From JAWLGW01 sp964569055 (GTDB lineage: Bacteria > Planctomycetota > J058), in assembly GCA_964569055.1 (NCBI GenBank), contig CAZMSZ010000131.1, positions 1 through 18,198 of the forward strand: a DNA stretch of 18,198 bases, in the 5' to 3' direction. A model generated the notes under the pieces. It searched no databases, had not been told where the DNA came from, and worked only from the letters and a program-made list of their open reading frames with translations. Each line of letters starts with the position of its first letter. Position 1 is the stretch's first letter. A program made the translations under genes and the position numbers. Positions 9,334 through 15,230 of the stretch are shown one piece after another.

Positions 9334-9831
9334 ATGGAGCGCCGGTTGCGCGTCCAGTTCGTGCACGGGCTCGAGAGCAGCCCGCAGGGGGTCAAGGCCC
9401 GCTACTTCGCGCAGCGGTTCGAGGCCGTGACCCCGGCCATGGACACCGGCGACTGGCTCGGCTGCCTGGCGCTGCAGGAGGCGGAGCTGGCGCGCTCTTC
9501 GCCCGACGTGCTGGTCGGCTCCTCGTTCGGCGGGGCGGTGGTGGTCGAGCTCATGCGCCGCGGCGTATGGCGCGGGGCGACGCTCCTCCTGGCGCAGGCG
9601 GCCCGCAAGCTCGCCCCCACGGCCGCCCTCCCGCCCGCCAGCAGCGCGCTCCTGGTCCACGGGACCCGCGACGCGGTGGTCGACCCGGCCCACAGCCGCG
9701 CGCTGGCGGCCACCGGCGACCCGGCGCGGGTGCGCCTGGTCGAGGTCGACGACGACCACCGCCTGAGCGCGACCAGCGCCGGCGAGCGCCTGGCGGAGCT
9801 GGTCCGCGAGGCCTACCGGCTCGCTCAGTAG
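9334..9831 (+). CDS. Small alpha/beta-fold hydrolase, YqiA-like, 165 aa
   Basis: The ATG at 9334 has GGAGGGG just upstream. The protein is a minimal alpha/beta hydrolase. It has an oxyanion-hole region (FVHGLESSPQGVKARYF), a nucleophile elbow (VLVGSSFGGAVVVEL, Ser in GSSFG), an acid residue in LLVHGTRDAVVDP and a catalytic His in VDDDHRLS. The short length and the HGLESSPQG..A pattern match the YqiA/UPF0227-like esterases, which lack a cap domain. It has no signal peptide, so it is probably a cytoplasmic esterase or thioesterase. Its TAG stop overlaps the TGA of the opposite-strand small ORF by 7 bases. The substrate is unknown. The fold and catalytic triad are clear; the subfamily is likely. 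Confidence 0.88.
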   Translation: MERRLRVQFVHGLESSPQGVKARYFAQRFEAVTPAMDTGDWLGCLALQEAELARSSPDVLVGSSFGGAVVVELMRRGVWRGATLLLAQAARKLAPTAALPPASSALLVHGTRDAVVDPAHSRALAATGDPARVRLVEVDDDHRLSATSAGERLAELVREAYRLAQ

Positions 9832-9941
9832 TCTTCGAGGCCGCCCGGCGCGCCGAGGTCCTCGATCAAGCAGCGCAGCTCGGCGTCGGCCAGGAGCAGC
9901 AGGTCGTCGTCCGAGAGGCCGTCGTCGCAGTGCTCGTCCAC
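9825..9941 (-). CDS. Small acidic protein, 38 aa, unknown
   Basis: This short gene was chosen for its very good RBS (GGAGGTGG, 9945-9952) three bases before the GTG start at 9941. The product starts DEHCDDGLSDDDLLLLADAE and ends in APGGLEDY. It is strongly acidic, with about a third Asp/Glu, and has two Cys about 20 residues apart. The central DDDLLLLADAELRCLIEDL could form one amphipathic helix. The 3' end overlaps the convergent hydrolase gene by 7 bases. No known family is recognised; such proteins are often missed. A 207-bp gene-free leader lies upstream, carrying a direct repeat and part of element B's flank. The ORF could be spurious, but the RBS is among the best in the window. Confidence 0.5.
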   Translation of the reverse strand: MDEHCDDGLSDDDLLLLADAELRCLIEDLGAPGGLEDY

Positions 9942-10009
9942 GCTCCACCTCCGCGTTGGGGGTGGCGGGCGCCGTGCAAGCAGGATGCCGCGATGCAACC
10001 GCAGCCCGG

Positions 10010-10069
10010 GCGGGGGCGATGCGTGCCGGTGCGCATCACGGTTGGTTCGGGGCGAGCGGGGGTGATGCG
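10010..10069. repeat. Pair of 14-nt direct repeats upstream of the small acidic ORF
   Basis: GCGGGGGCGATGCG (10010-10023) and GCGGGGGTGATGCG (10056-10069) match at 13 of 14 positions, 46 bases apart start to start. Between them GATGCG (10018-10023) and CGCATC (10032-10037) form a 6-bp inverted repeat with an 8-base loop. They sit in the 5' leader of the 38-aa ORF (start 9941). The spacing is between four and four and a half helical turns, which could suit a cooperative operator, but in G-rich DNA this may be chance. No promoter boxes are clear around it. Confidence 0.35.
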
Positions 10070-10148
10070 GAGCTGAAAGGAGGGCGCTGCGGGACCCCGG
10101 CGGCCCCTCTCCGATCGGCTGGAGGCAGACGAGACGAGGTAGTCCAGC

Positions 10149-10284
10149 GAGGAAATATGGAATATCAACAGGAAATGAGGAATTAGGAATGCCAGAACGG
10201 ATGTCGCCGAGCGGGCCTCGCCGAGCGAGAGCAATTCCGAATTTCTCATTGTCCATTCCATGTTTATATTTTCGTATTTCCCTC
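10149..10284. repeat. Element B: AT-rich imperfect palindrome related to element A
   Basis: The left arm (10149-10190) and right arm (10234-10284) are imperfect reverse complements joined by a G+C-rich loop. The left arm contains GAAATATGGAATATCAACAG (10152-10171), which differs from the element A core words by two bases against each (734-753 and the complement of 913-932, counting A's own two variants). It is followed, as in element A, by CAGAACGG and TGTCGC (10193-10207). The loop carries CGCCGAGCG twice (10205-10213, 10219-10227). The element lies 3' of the exonuclease gene (stop at 10297) and upstream of the small acidic ORF. Its A+T richness contrasts sharply with both sides. It is shorter than element A and lacks A's core hairpins, so the copies have diverged or been trimmed. 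Confidence 0.75.
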
Positions 10285-10296
10285 CGAGCTCCCCCC

Positions 10297-10857
10297 TCAC
10301 GCCTTCCCCCGCGCCCGCCCCAGCACCGTCGCCAGCACGCCCGCGATGTTCCAGGCGTCGTCCACCCCACGGTGGTGCGTCCCCTCGAACGCGCGGTCGA
10401 GGTGGTACAGCGCGCCCGGGAGGCCGACCTCGTGGCGGAGCCCGAGCGCGAGCGCGAGCAGGCTCTTGACGTTGAGGTGGGTCGGGCCGAACGGGTAGGG
10501 CACCCCCTGCTCGGCGCAGTCGCGCTCGAGCTGGCGGCGGTCGTAGTCGCCGTAGCTGGCCCAGGGGCGCTCCCGGCTGGCGTACTCCTTCCGCAGCGCG
10601 TCGCACACCTCCGCCAGCGAGGGGGCGCCTGCGAGGTCCTCGGGGCGGATCGTGGTGAGCTCGGTGCAGAACGAGCTGACCTCCGAGCAGGTCGGGCGCA
10701 CGAAGAACGAGCGCCGGTCGCGGCGCTCGAGGGTGGCGAGGTCGAGCAGGCACAGCCCGACCTCGATCACCTCGTTGCGCTGGCCGGGCGGGGGGGCGCC
10801 CTCCCAGCAGGTCGCCTCGAGGTCGATCACCAGCACCGCGTCGAGCCGCTTCGCCAC
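10297..10857 (-). CDS. DEDDh-family 3'-5' exonuclease (KapD/ERI1-like), 186 aa
   Basis: The start is set at the GTG of 10857 because GGAGGAGC (10863-10870) lies five bases before it; a longer form from 10923 would overlap the divergent TerB gene and has no RBS. The protein opens with the Exo I motif VLVIDLEATCWEG (catalytic Asp and Glu). It continues with PGQRNEVIEVGLCLLDL, the Exo II Asp in ASYGDYDRRQLERDC, and ends with the Exo III motif HHRGVDDAWNIAGVL (His and Asp). LCTELTTI is here FCTELTTI, as in the ERI1/KapD branch, which degrades RNA or DNA 3' ends. It is a stand-alone domain of normal length. It is divergent from the TerB gene (52 bases apart), and its 3' end runs into element B. 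The substrate is not known. Confidence 0.9.
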   Translation of the reverse strand: MAKRLDAVLVIDLEATCWEGAPPPGQRNEVIEVGLCLLDLATLERRDRRSFFVRPTCSEVSSFCTELTTIRPEDLAGAPSLAEVCDALRKEYASRERPWASYGDYDRRQLERDCAEQGVPYPFGPTHLNVKSLLALALGLRHEVGLPGALYHLDRAFEGTHHRGVDDAWNIAGVLATVLGRARGKA

Positions 10858-10909
10858 GTCGCGCTCCTCCGGATCCAGGCGGCGGGTAGGATCGCCGCGA
10901 GGTCTCCAC

Positions 10910-11836
10910 ATGATCGACGTCACCTACGCCGAGGTCGAGCCGCTCCTCGCCGGCGCCGTCCAGGAGGGCGAGGTCCTCCGCTGCACCTTCCGCTGCCCCG
11001 TCTCGGGCGAGGAGGTCGAGGGGCGCGCGCCGCTCGTCCGCGGGCGCACGCTGGAGGACGTGAGCGCGGGGGAGCCCCGCAGCCTGTTCGACGCGGTGCG
11101 CGGGGCGGTGCGCGCGGTGTTCCACAGCGAGCTCGCCGGGCCCGGCGCCGGGACCGGCGGGCAGGACGCGCCCGAGTTCAGCGAGCGCGAGCGCAAGGCG
11201 GCCGTGCTGGTGGCGTTCGACGGGGTCTCCTCGCGGTTCGTCTACGACGCCACGGCCGGCCGCTGGCTGGGCGCGAACGCCGCCAACGAGCTCCTGTCCG
11301 ACTTCGCGCGGCAGCTCGCGCTGGCCCCGGTGCGGCGGCCCCACGACCGCGCGCTGGCGGCGCGGCTGCTGGCGGAGGTGGCCCGGGCCGACGGGCGGGT
11401 CACCCCCGACGAGTGGCGCTACCTCGGCGAGCTCGCCCCGGGCGAGCAGCGCTCGGTCGACAGCTCCATGGAGCTGCCGCCCCTGAGCGACGAGGAGCTC
11501 GGGAGCGCGTCGGGCGGCGCGGCGCGCGACACCATGCTGCTCCTGGCCTGGACCCTGGCGCTCGCCGACGACGAGGTCGCCGCCGACGAGACGGGCCCGA
11601 TCCTGCGCTACGCGCGCGGGCTGCGGATCCCCCAGGAGCGCGCCCTCGAGCTGCGCCGCTTCGCCGCCGAGCACCTGGTCGAGGAGGGGCTGCGCCGGGC
11701 CTACCGCGGCCGCCGCGTGCACGCCGACCGCCGCGAGGAGGCCCGCGCCCTGGGCGCGCGGCTCGGGGTCGAGCCGGCGCGGCTGGACGCGGTCGAGGCG
11801 CGGCTGCAGGCGCGCCTGGGGATCGCGGCGGCGTAG
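10910..11836 (+). CDS. TerB-like (tellurite resistance TerB domain) protein, 308 aa
   Basis: The ATG at 10910 has GAGG at 10899-10902. The N-terminal part (about 1-75) is a beta-rich region with CTFRCPVSGEEVEGRA, of no known family. An alanine-rich middle follows (SLFDAVRGAVRAVF; VLVAFDGVSSRFVYD). From about residue 145 it has the helical TerB pattern: RALAARLLAEVARADGRVTP with DEWRYLGELA, in which the ARADGRV..DE motif recalls TerB metal-binding acidic loops. A second similar unit follows: LLAWTLALADDEVAADE with ILRYARGLRI. TerB-domain proteins are linked to metal or stress response and membrane-associated complexes, but most have no proven function. No other ter genes are nearby. It is convergent with kptA, with eight bases between the stops. 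The domain call is probable; tellurite resistance should not be assumed. Confidence 0.78.
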   Translation: MIDVTYAEVEPLLAGAVQEGEVLRCTFRCPVSGEEVEGRAPLVRGRTLEDVSAGEPRSLFDAVRGAVRAVFHSELAGPGAGTGGQDAPEFSERERKAAVLVAFDGVSSRFVYDATAGRWLGANAANELLSDFARQLALAPVRRPHDRALAARLLAEVARADGRVTPDEWRYLGELAPGEQRSVDSSMELPPLSDEELGSASGGAARDTMLLLAWTLALADDEVAADETGPILRYARGLRIPQERALELRRFAAEHLVEEGLRRAYRGRRVHADRREEARALGARLGVEPARLDAVEARLQARLGIAAA

Positions 11837-11844
11837 CGCGGCGA

Positions 11845-12390
11845 TCAGGCCCGCCGCAGGTACTCCGGCCCGAGGCGATCGACCAGCCAGAAGCGCGCGT
11901 TCGCCTCGTAGAACACCACGCCCGCGTCGTGAGCCCGGCCGGCGGCGACCTCGAGCAGGACGGGGCGGCCGCGGCGGCCGCCGACGCGCAGGGCGAGGGC
12001 GGGGTCGGTCGTGAGGTGCACGTACTGCCGGCTCATGGGGGCGAGCCCCTCGCGCAGGACGGTTTCGAGCGCGCCGGCGTGGGTGCCGTGCCACAGGGTC
12101 GGAGGCGGCGGCGCCGGGCGCTGCGCGATCCGCGCCGCGAGCGAGTGGCCGTAGTTGGCGCGGATCCAGCCCTCGCGCAGGGTGAACCGCTGCTTGTCGG
12201 GCTCGACCGTGGCGACCACGGCCTCCACGTCGGCGGCGGTGAGGTCGGGGGCGCGGGCCCGCAGGGCGGCGAGCACGTCCTCGAGCGGCGCGAACCCCTC
12301 GGGGTCGAGCTCGAGGCCGAAGTCCTCGGGGCGGTGGCGGAGGGCGAGCGAGAGCGCCTTGCTCAGGCGGATCAGGCGGCGGTCGGTCAT
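11845..12390 (-). CDS. kptA: RNA 2'-phosphotransferase KptA/Tpt1, 181 aa
   Basis: KptA transfers an internal RNA 2'-phosphate to NAD+, yielding ADP-ribose 1'',2''-cyclic phosphate. The family hallmarks are in order: LSKALSLALRHRPEDFGLEL (Arg18-His19 in the RNA-binding N-lobe), DKQRFTL then IRANYGHS (77-83), the NAD-binding TLWHGT (98-103), QYVHLTTD (122-129) and the C-terminal FYEANARFWLVDRLGPEYL. The usual NxGHS motif is kept as NYGHS. Length is typical. The ATG at 12390 matches the family start but has no strong RBS; an upstream in-frame start at 12438 would add 16 residues of low-complexity sequence. It is divergent from regB. Bacteria with KptA usually lack the spliced-tRNA substrate known in yeast, so its physiological RNA target is an open question. 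Confidence 0.93.
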   Translation of the reverse strand: MTDRRLIRLSKALSLALRHRPEDFGLELDPEGFAPLEDVLAALRARAPDLTAADVEAVVATVEPDKQRFTLREGWIRANYGHSLAARIAQRPAPPPPTLWHGTHAGALETVLREGLAPMSRQYVHLTTDPALALRVGGRRGRPVLLEVAAGRAHDAGVVFYEANARFWLVDRLGPEYLRRA

Positions 12391-12485
12391 GGGCGCGGAG
12401 AACGGACGAAGCGCGGCTCCCTTTCGAGCGGGGTGCAACTGAGGTCAGTCCACTGCAATCGAGGCGAGCCCCCTCAGGGTACGCC

Positions 12486-12500
12486 GCGACGAAACGCCGC
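12486..12500. promoter_or_regulatory. Possible RegA-type binding site upstream of regB
   Basis: GCGAC-GAAAC-GCCGC fits the published RegA/PrrA pattern of two half-sites, GCGNC and GNCGC, with a short spacer. It lies 56 bases before the regB start, in the 165-bp divergent interval between kptA and regB. In DNA this rich in G+C the pattern would occur several times by chance in a window of this size, so only its position makes it notable. The rest of the interval shows no clear sigma-70 boxes. Confidence 0.3.
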
Positions 12501-12555
12501 ACCCCTCGCGCCGCAGGCTCGCGCACTCGCTGGAGTTGGGTAGCCTGGTCGGCCG

Positions 12556-13914
12556 GTGATCGCCCTCCTCCCGCGCGCCGCCGTGACCCCTGCCCCGGTC
12601 CCCTCCGACCCGGAGGTGGCCCTGCCGTGGCTGATCCGCCTGCGCTGGATGGCCATGGCCGGGCAGACGCTGACGGTGCTCGTGGCCACGTTCCTGTTCG
12701 AGGCGCGCCTGCCGGCGCTGGCGCTCGCGGCCACGATCGCGGCCACGCTCGCGACCAACGTGGCGCTCCTGCTCTGGACGCACCTCGGCCGACCCGTCAG
12801 CCCCTGGCTGGTCCCGAGTGTGCTCACCCTCGACACGCTGCTGCTGACCCTGCTGCTCGGCCTGAGCGGCGGGCCGCGCAACCCGTTCACCTCGCTGTAC
12901 GTGGTCCACGTGGCGCTCGCGGCGGTGGCGCTGCGCGCGCGCTGGGCCTGGTGGATGGTCGGGATCTCGGCGCTGTGCTACGCGCTCTTGTTCCGGCTGC
13001 ACCTCCCGCTCGAGTTCGCGCAGGACGGCTTCGTCGAGCCGCTGCACATCTCGGGGATCGCCGCCTCGGTGATCCTGGTGGCGGGCGTGACCGCGACGTA
13101 CACCGCCGGCGTGGCCGGCGCCCTGCGCGCGCGCGAGGGCGAGCTGCGCGACGCGCAGGCGCGCATGGCGCGCAACGAGCGCCTCGCCTCGCTGGCGGCG
13201 CTCGCGGCGGGCACCGCCCACGAGCTCGGCACGCCGCTCGGCACGATCGCGGTGGCCGCCAAGGAGCTCGAGCGCGCGGCGAGCCGCCTCGAGGGCGGCG
13301 AGCGGGTGCTCGAGGACGCCGAGCTGATCCGCGCGCAGGTCGACCGCTGCCGGCGGATCCTCGACCGACTCTCGGCCCTCGACGCCGAGGGGCACGCCCC
13401 CAGCCGCGAGCCGCTCAGCCTCGAGGCGCTCGTGGACCGGGTCCAGGACGATCAGCCGAGCGAGCGGGCGGCCCGCCTGGCCCTCGACCTCGCGGGCTGC
13501 GAGGGCGGCGCGTACGTCCACCCCGACGCCGCGCTCGCGCTCGCGCCGCTGGTCCAGAACGCGTTCGACGCGCTCGGCCCGACCGGCGAGGTCAGCTTCC
13601 GCGCGCGGCTGGCGCAGCAGGGCGCGGGCCCGGGCGTGTGGCGGTTCGAGGTGATCGACGCCGGCCCGGGCATGGCGCCCGAGGTGGCCCGCCGCGCGAG
13701 CGAGCCGTTCTTCACCACCAAGGAGCACGGCCGCGGCATGGGGCTCGGCCTCTACCTGGCGCGGTTGATCGCGGAGCGGCACGGGGGCGCGCTCGAGCTC
13801 TCGTCGCGCCCGGGCGAGGGGACCACCGCCGCGCTGACGCTCCCGGCGATCCCCGCGGGCGGCGCGACGCGACGGTCACCCGCTCGCTCCAGCTCCGGCG
13901 CGGAGGGCGCATGA
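12556..13914 (+). CDS. regB: RegB/PrrB-type redox sensor histidine kinase, 452 aa
   Basis: The N-terminal part (about residues 22-200) holds six likely membrane helices. One loop carries GGPRNPF (105-111), the ubiquinone-site motif of RegB (GGxxNPF). After a short coiled coil (RAREGELRDAQARMARNERL) comes the H-box, AGTAHELGTPLGTIAVAAKE, with phospho-acceptor His222. The redox-box cysteine is present as Cys265 (LIRAQVDRCRRIL). The catalytic domain has the N-box LVQNAFDAL, G1 IDAGPGM, and G2 GRGMGLGLYLARLIAERHGG. In Proteobacteria, RegB responds to quinone redox state and to oxidation of this Cys and phosphorylates RegA. The GTG start at 12556 lacks a good RBS (GGAG is about 20 bases upstream); an in-frame GTG near 12583 is an alternative. 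The stop overlaps regA (ATGA). Specific call well supported; the ligand is inferred. Confidence 0.9.
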   Translation: MIALLPRAAVTPAPVPSDPEVALPWLIRLRWMAMAGQTLTVLVATFLFEARLPALALAATIAATLATNVALLLWTHLGRPVSPWLVPSVLTLDTLLLTLLLGLSGGPRNPFTSLYVVHVALAAVALRARWAWWMVGISALCYALLFRLHLPLEFAQDGFVEPLHISGIAASVILVAGVTATYTAGVAGALRAREGELRDAQARMARNERLASLAALAAGTAHELGTPLGTIAVAAKELERAASRLEGGERVLEDAELIRAQVDRCRRILDRLSALDAEGHAPSREPLSLEALVDRVQDDQPSERAARLALDLAGCEGGAYVHPDAALALAPLVQNAFDALGPTGEVSFRARLAQQGAGPGVWRFEVIDAGPGMAPEVARRASEPFFTTKEHGRGMGLGLYLARLIAERHGGALELSSRPGEGTTAALTLPAIPAGGATRRSPARSSSGAEGA

Positions 13915-14447
13915 GCAAGACGATCCTGGTGGTGGACGACGACGCGGCCTTCCGCGACCGCCTGGTGCGGGCCTTCGTGGACCGCGGCCTGGTGGCGCGC
14001 GCCGCCCACGACCACGCCAGCGCGCTGGCGGTGGCCGAGGAGCTCCAGCCCGACCGGGCCGTGGTCGACCTGCGCATGCCCGACAAGTCGGGCCTGGAGG
14101 TGGTGGCCGACCTCCTCCGCCTGCGCCCCGGCCTGCAGGTGATCGTGCTCACCGGCTACGGGAGCATCGCCACCGCGACCGAGGCGATCCGCCTGGGCGC
14201 GCGCGACTACCTCACCAAGCCGGCCGACGCCGACCAGCTCCTGGCCGCCTTCGCCCGCGCCGAGGAGCCCGACGGCCCGCCGCCGGCCCCGCCCTCGGAG
14301 GCCCCCTCCCTCGAGCGCGTGGAGTGGGAGCACATCCAGCGCGTCCTGGCCGACACCCAGGGCAACGTCTCGCAGGCCGCGCGGATCCTCGGGATCCACC
14401 GCCGCTCGCTCCAGCGCAAGCTCGCCCGCCGCCCGCCGCCGAAGTAG
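13911..14447 (+). CDS. regA: RegA/PrrA/ActR-type response regulator, 178 aa
   Basis: This is the cognate regulator of the preceding kinase; its ATG lies in the ATGA overlap with regB. The receiver domain (1-115) has the acidic pocket Asp9-Asp11, phospho-acceptor Asp53 (VVDLRMPDKSGLEV), Thr81 (VIVLTGYGSIATA) and Lys103 (DYLTKPADAD). A proline-rich linker (PPPAPPSEAP, about 123-132) joins it to a Fis-type helix-turn-helix (NVSQAARILGIHRRSLQRKL, 152-171). The linker, the WEHIQRVL helix and the HRRSLQRKL recognition helix are hallmarks of RegA. Length is normal for RegA (about 180 aa). In Proteobacteria it governs respiration, CO2 and N2 fixation and photosynthesis genes; its targets here are unknown. 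A hairpin follows the stop. Confidence 0.93.
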   Translation: MSKTILVVDDDAAFRDRLVRAFVDRGLVARAAHDHASALAVAEELQPDRAVVDLRMPDKSGLEVVADLLRLRPGLQVIVLTGYGSIATATEAIRLGARDYLTKPADADQLLAAFARAEEPDGPPPAPPSEAPSLERVEWEHIQRVLADTQGNVSQAARILGIHRRSLQRKLARRPPPK

Positions 14448-14458
14448 CTGGGCGGCGG

Positions 14459-14476
14459 CCCGGTCGATTGACCGGG
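14459..14476 (+). terminator. Hairpin after regA, terminator-like without T-run
   Basis: CCCGGTC-GATT-GACCGGG forms a perfect 7-bp stem with a four-base loop, 12 bases after the regA stop (14447) and 43 bases before the DJ-1-family start. There is no following T-run, so intrinsic termination is uncertain; it might instead mark the end of the regBA transcript or attenuate the next gene. Confidence 0.4.
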
Positions 14477-14518
14477 TGGAGGTCGCCCCTACGCTCGAAG
14501 GGAGGGGAGGAGGCCACC

Positions 14519-15214
14519 ATGCGCGTCCTGATCGTCCTCACCTCGCACGACCGCCTCGGCGACACCGGCGAGAAGACCGGGTTCTGGCTGGAGGAGCTCG
14601 CCGCGCCTTACTACGTGTTCGAGGAGGCCGGCGCCGAGATCACCCTGGCCTCGCCGCGCGGCGGTCAGCCGCCCCTCGATCCCAAGAGCGAGGAGCCCGA
14701 GAACCAGACCGACAGCACCCGTCGGTTCCGCACCGACCCCGAGGCGACCCGGCGCCTCGCGAGCACCAGGACGCTGGTCGAGCTGAGCGCCTCGGACTAC
14801 GACGCCGTGTTCTATCCCGGCGGACACGGGCCCCTGTGGGACCTGGCCCGCGACTCGACCTCGATCGCGCTCCTCGAGGCGTTCGCTCAGCAGGGCAAGC
14901 CGATCGCCGCGGTGTGCCACGCCCCGGCCGCGCTGATCGAGGTCCGCACCCCCGCCGGCGACTACCTGGTGAAGGGGCGCCGCGTGACGGGCTTCACCAA
15001 CTCCGAGGAGCGCGCGGTCGGCCTCACGGACGTCGTCCCCTTCCTGCTCGAGGACCGCCTCGAGAAGCGCGGCGCGACGTTCGAGAGCGGCCCCGACTGG
15101 GAGCCCTTCGTGCGGGTCGACGGCGGGCTGATCACCGGCCAGAACCCCGCCTCCTCGGCCCCAGCCGCCGAGGCGCTGCTGCAGGAGCTGCGCGCCCAGG
15201 CGAAGGCGGCCTGA
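14519..15214 (+). CDS. DJ-1/PfpI family protein (Hsp31/glyoxalase III-like class I GATase fold), 231 aa
   Basis: The ATG at 14519 has a rich RBS (GGGAGGGGAGGAGG). It begins with the beta strand RVLIVLTSHD, then GDTGEKTGFWLEELAAPYYV, where Glu18 is the expected acidic partner of the active-site Cys. FYPGGHGPLWDLA leads to the nucleophile elbow AAVCHAPAAL with Cys133-His134. GLITGQNPASSAPAAEALL closes the fold. This layout matches the Hsp31-like branch of DJ-1 proteins (GEKTG..LEE and ..PGGHG), some of which act as glutathione-independent glyoxalases or chaperones. No signal peptide. It follows regA by 71 bases, separated by a hairpin, so it may have its own promoter. It is convergent with the DUF1501 gene, 16 bases away. 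The branch is clear, the biochemical role is not. Confidence 0.92.
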   Translation: MRVLIVLTSHDRLGDTGEKTGFWLEELAAPYYVFEEAGAEITLASPRGGQPPLDPKSEEPENQTDSTRRFRTDPEATRRLASTRTLVELSASDYDAVFYPGGHGPLWDLARDSTSIALLEAFAQQGKPIAAVCHAPAALIEVRTPAGDYLVKGRRVTGFTNSEERAVGLTDVVPFLLEDRLEKRGATFESGPDWEPFVRVDGGLITGQNPASSAPAAEALLQELRAQAKAA

Positions 15215-15215
15215 G

Positions 15216-15230
15216 CGCGAGTCGATCGCG
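15216..15230. terminator. Short hairpin between convergent genes
   Basis: CGCGA-GTCGA-TCGCG is a 5-bp stem with a five-base loop that fills the gap between the stops of the DJ-1-family gene (15214) and the DUF1501 gene (15231). It could serve both strands as a weak terminator, but it is short and could be chance in this base composition. Confidence 0.25.

Noticed and set aside
9942..10148. A riboswitch in the leader of the small acidic ORF
   Set aside because: I looked for conserved boxes of common classes (cobalamin, TPP, SAM, glycine) on the minus strand and saw none; only the direct repeats remain.
10260..10469. Plus-strand 69-codon frame over the end of the exonuclease gene
   Set aside because: It is antisense to the exonuclease and starts within element B, with low-complexity Pro/Arg/Ala content.
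12627..14447. Possible RegB-RegA fusion of 606 aa
   Set aside because: The upstream half is out of frame with the kinase; the kinase and regulator are separate genes overlapping by ATGA.
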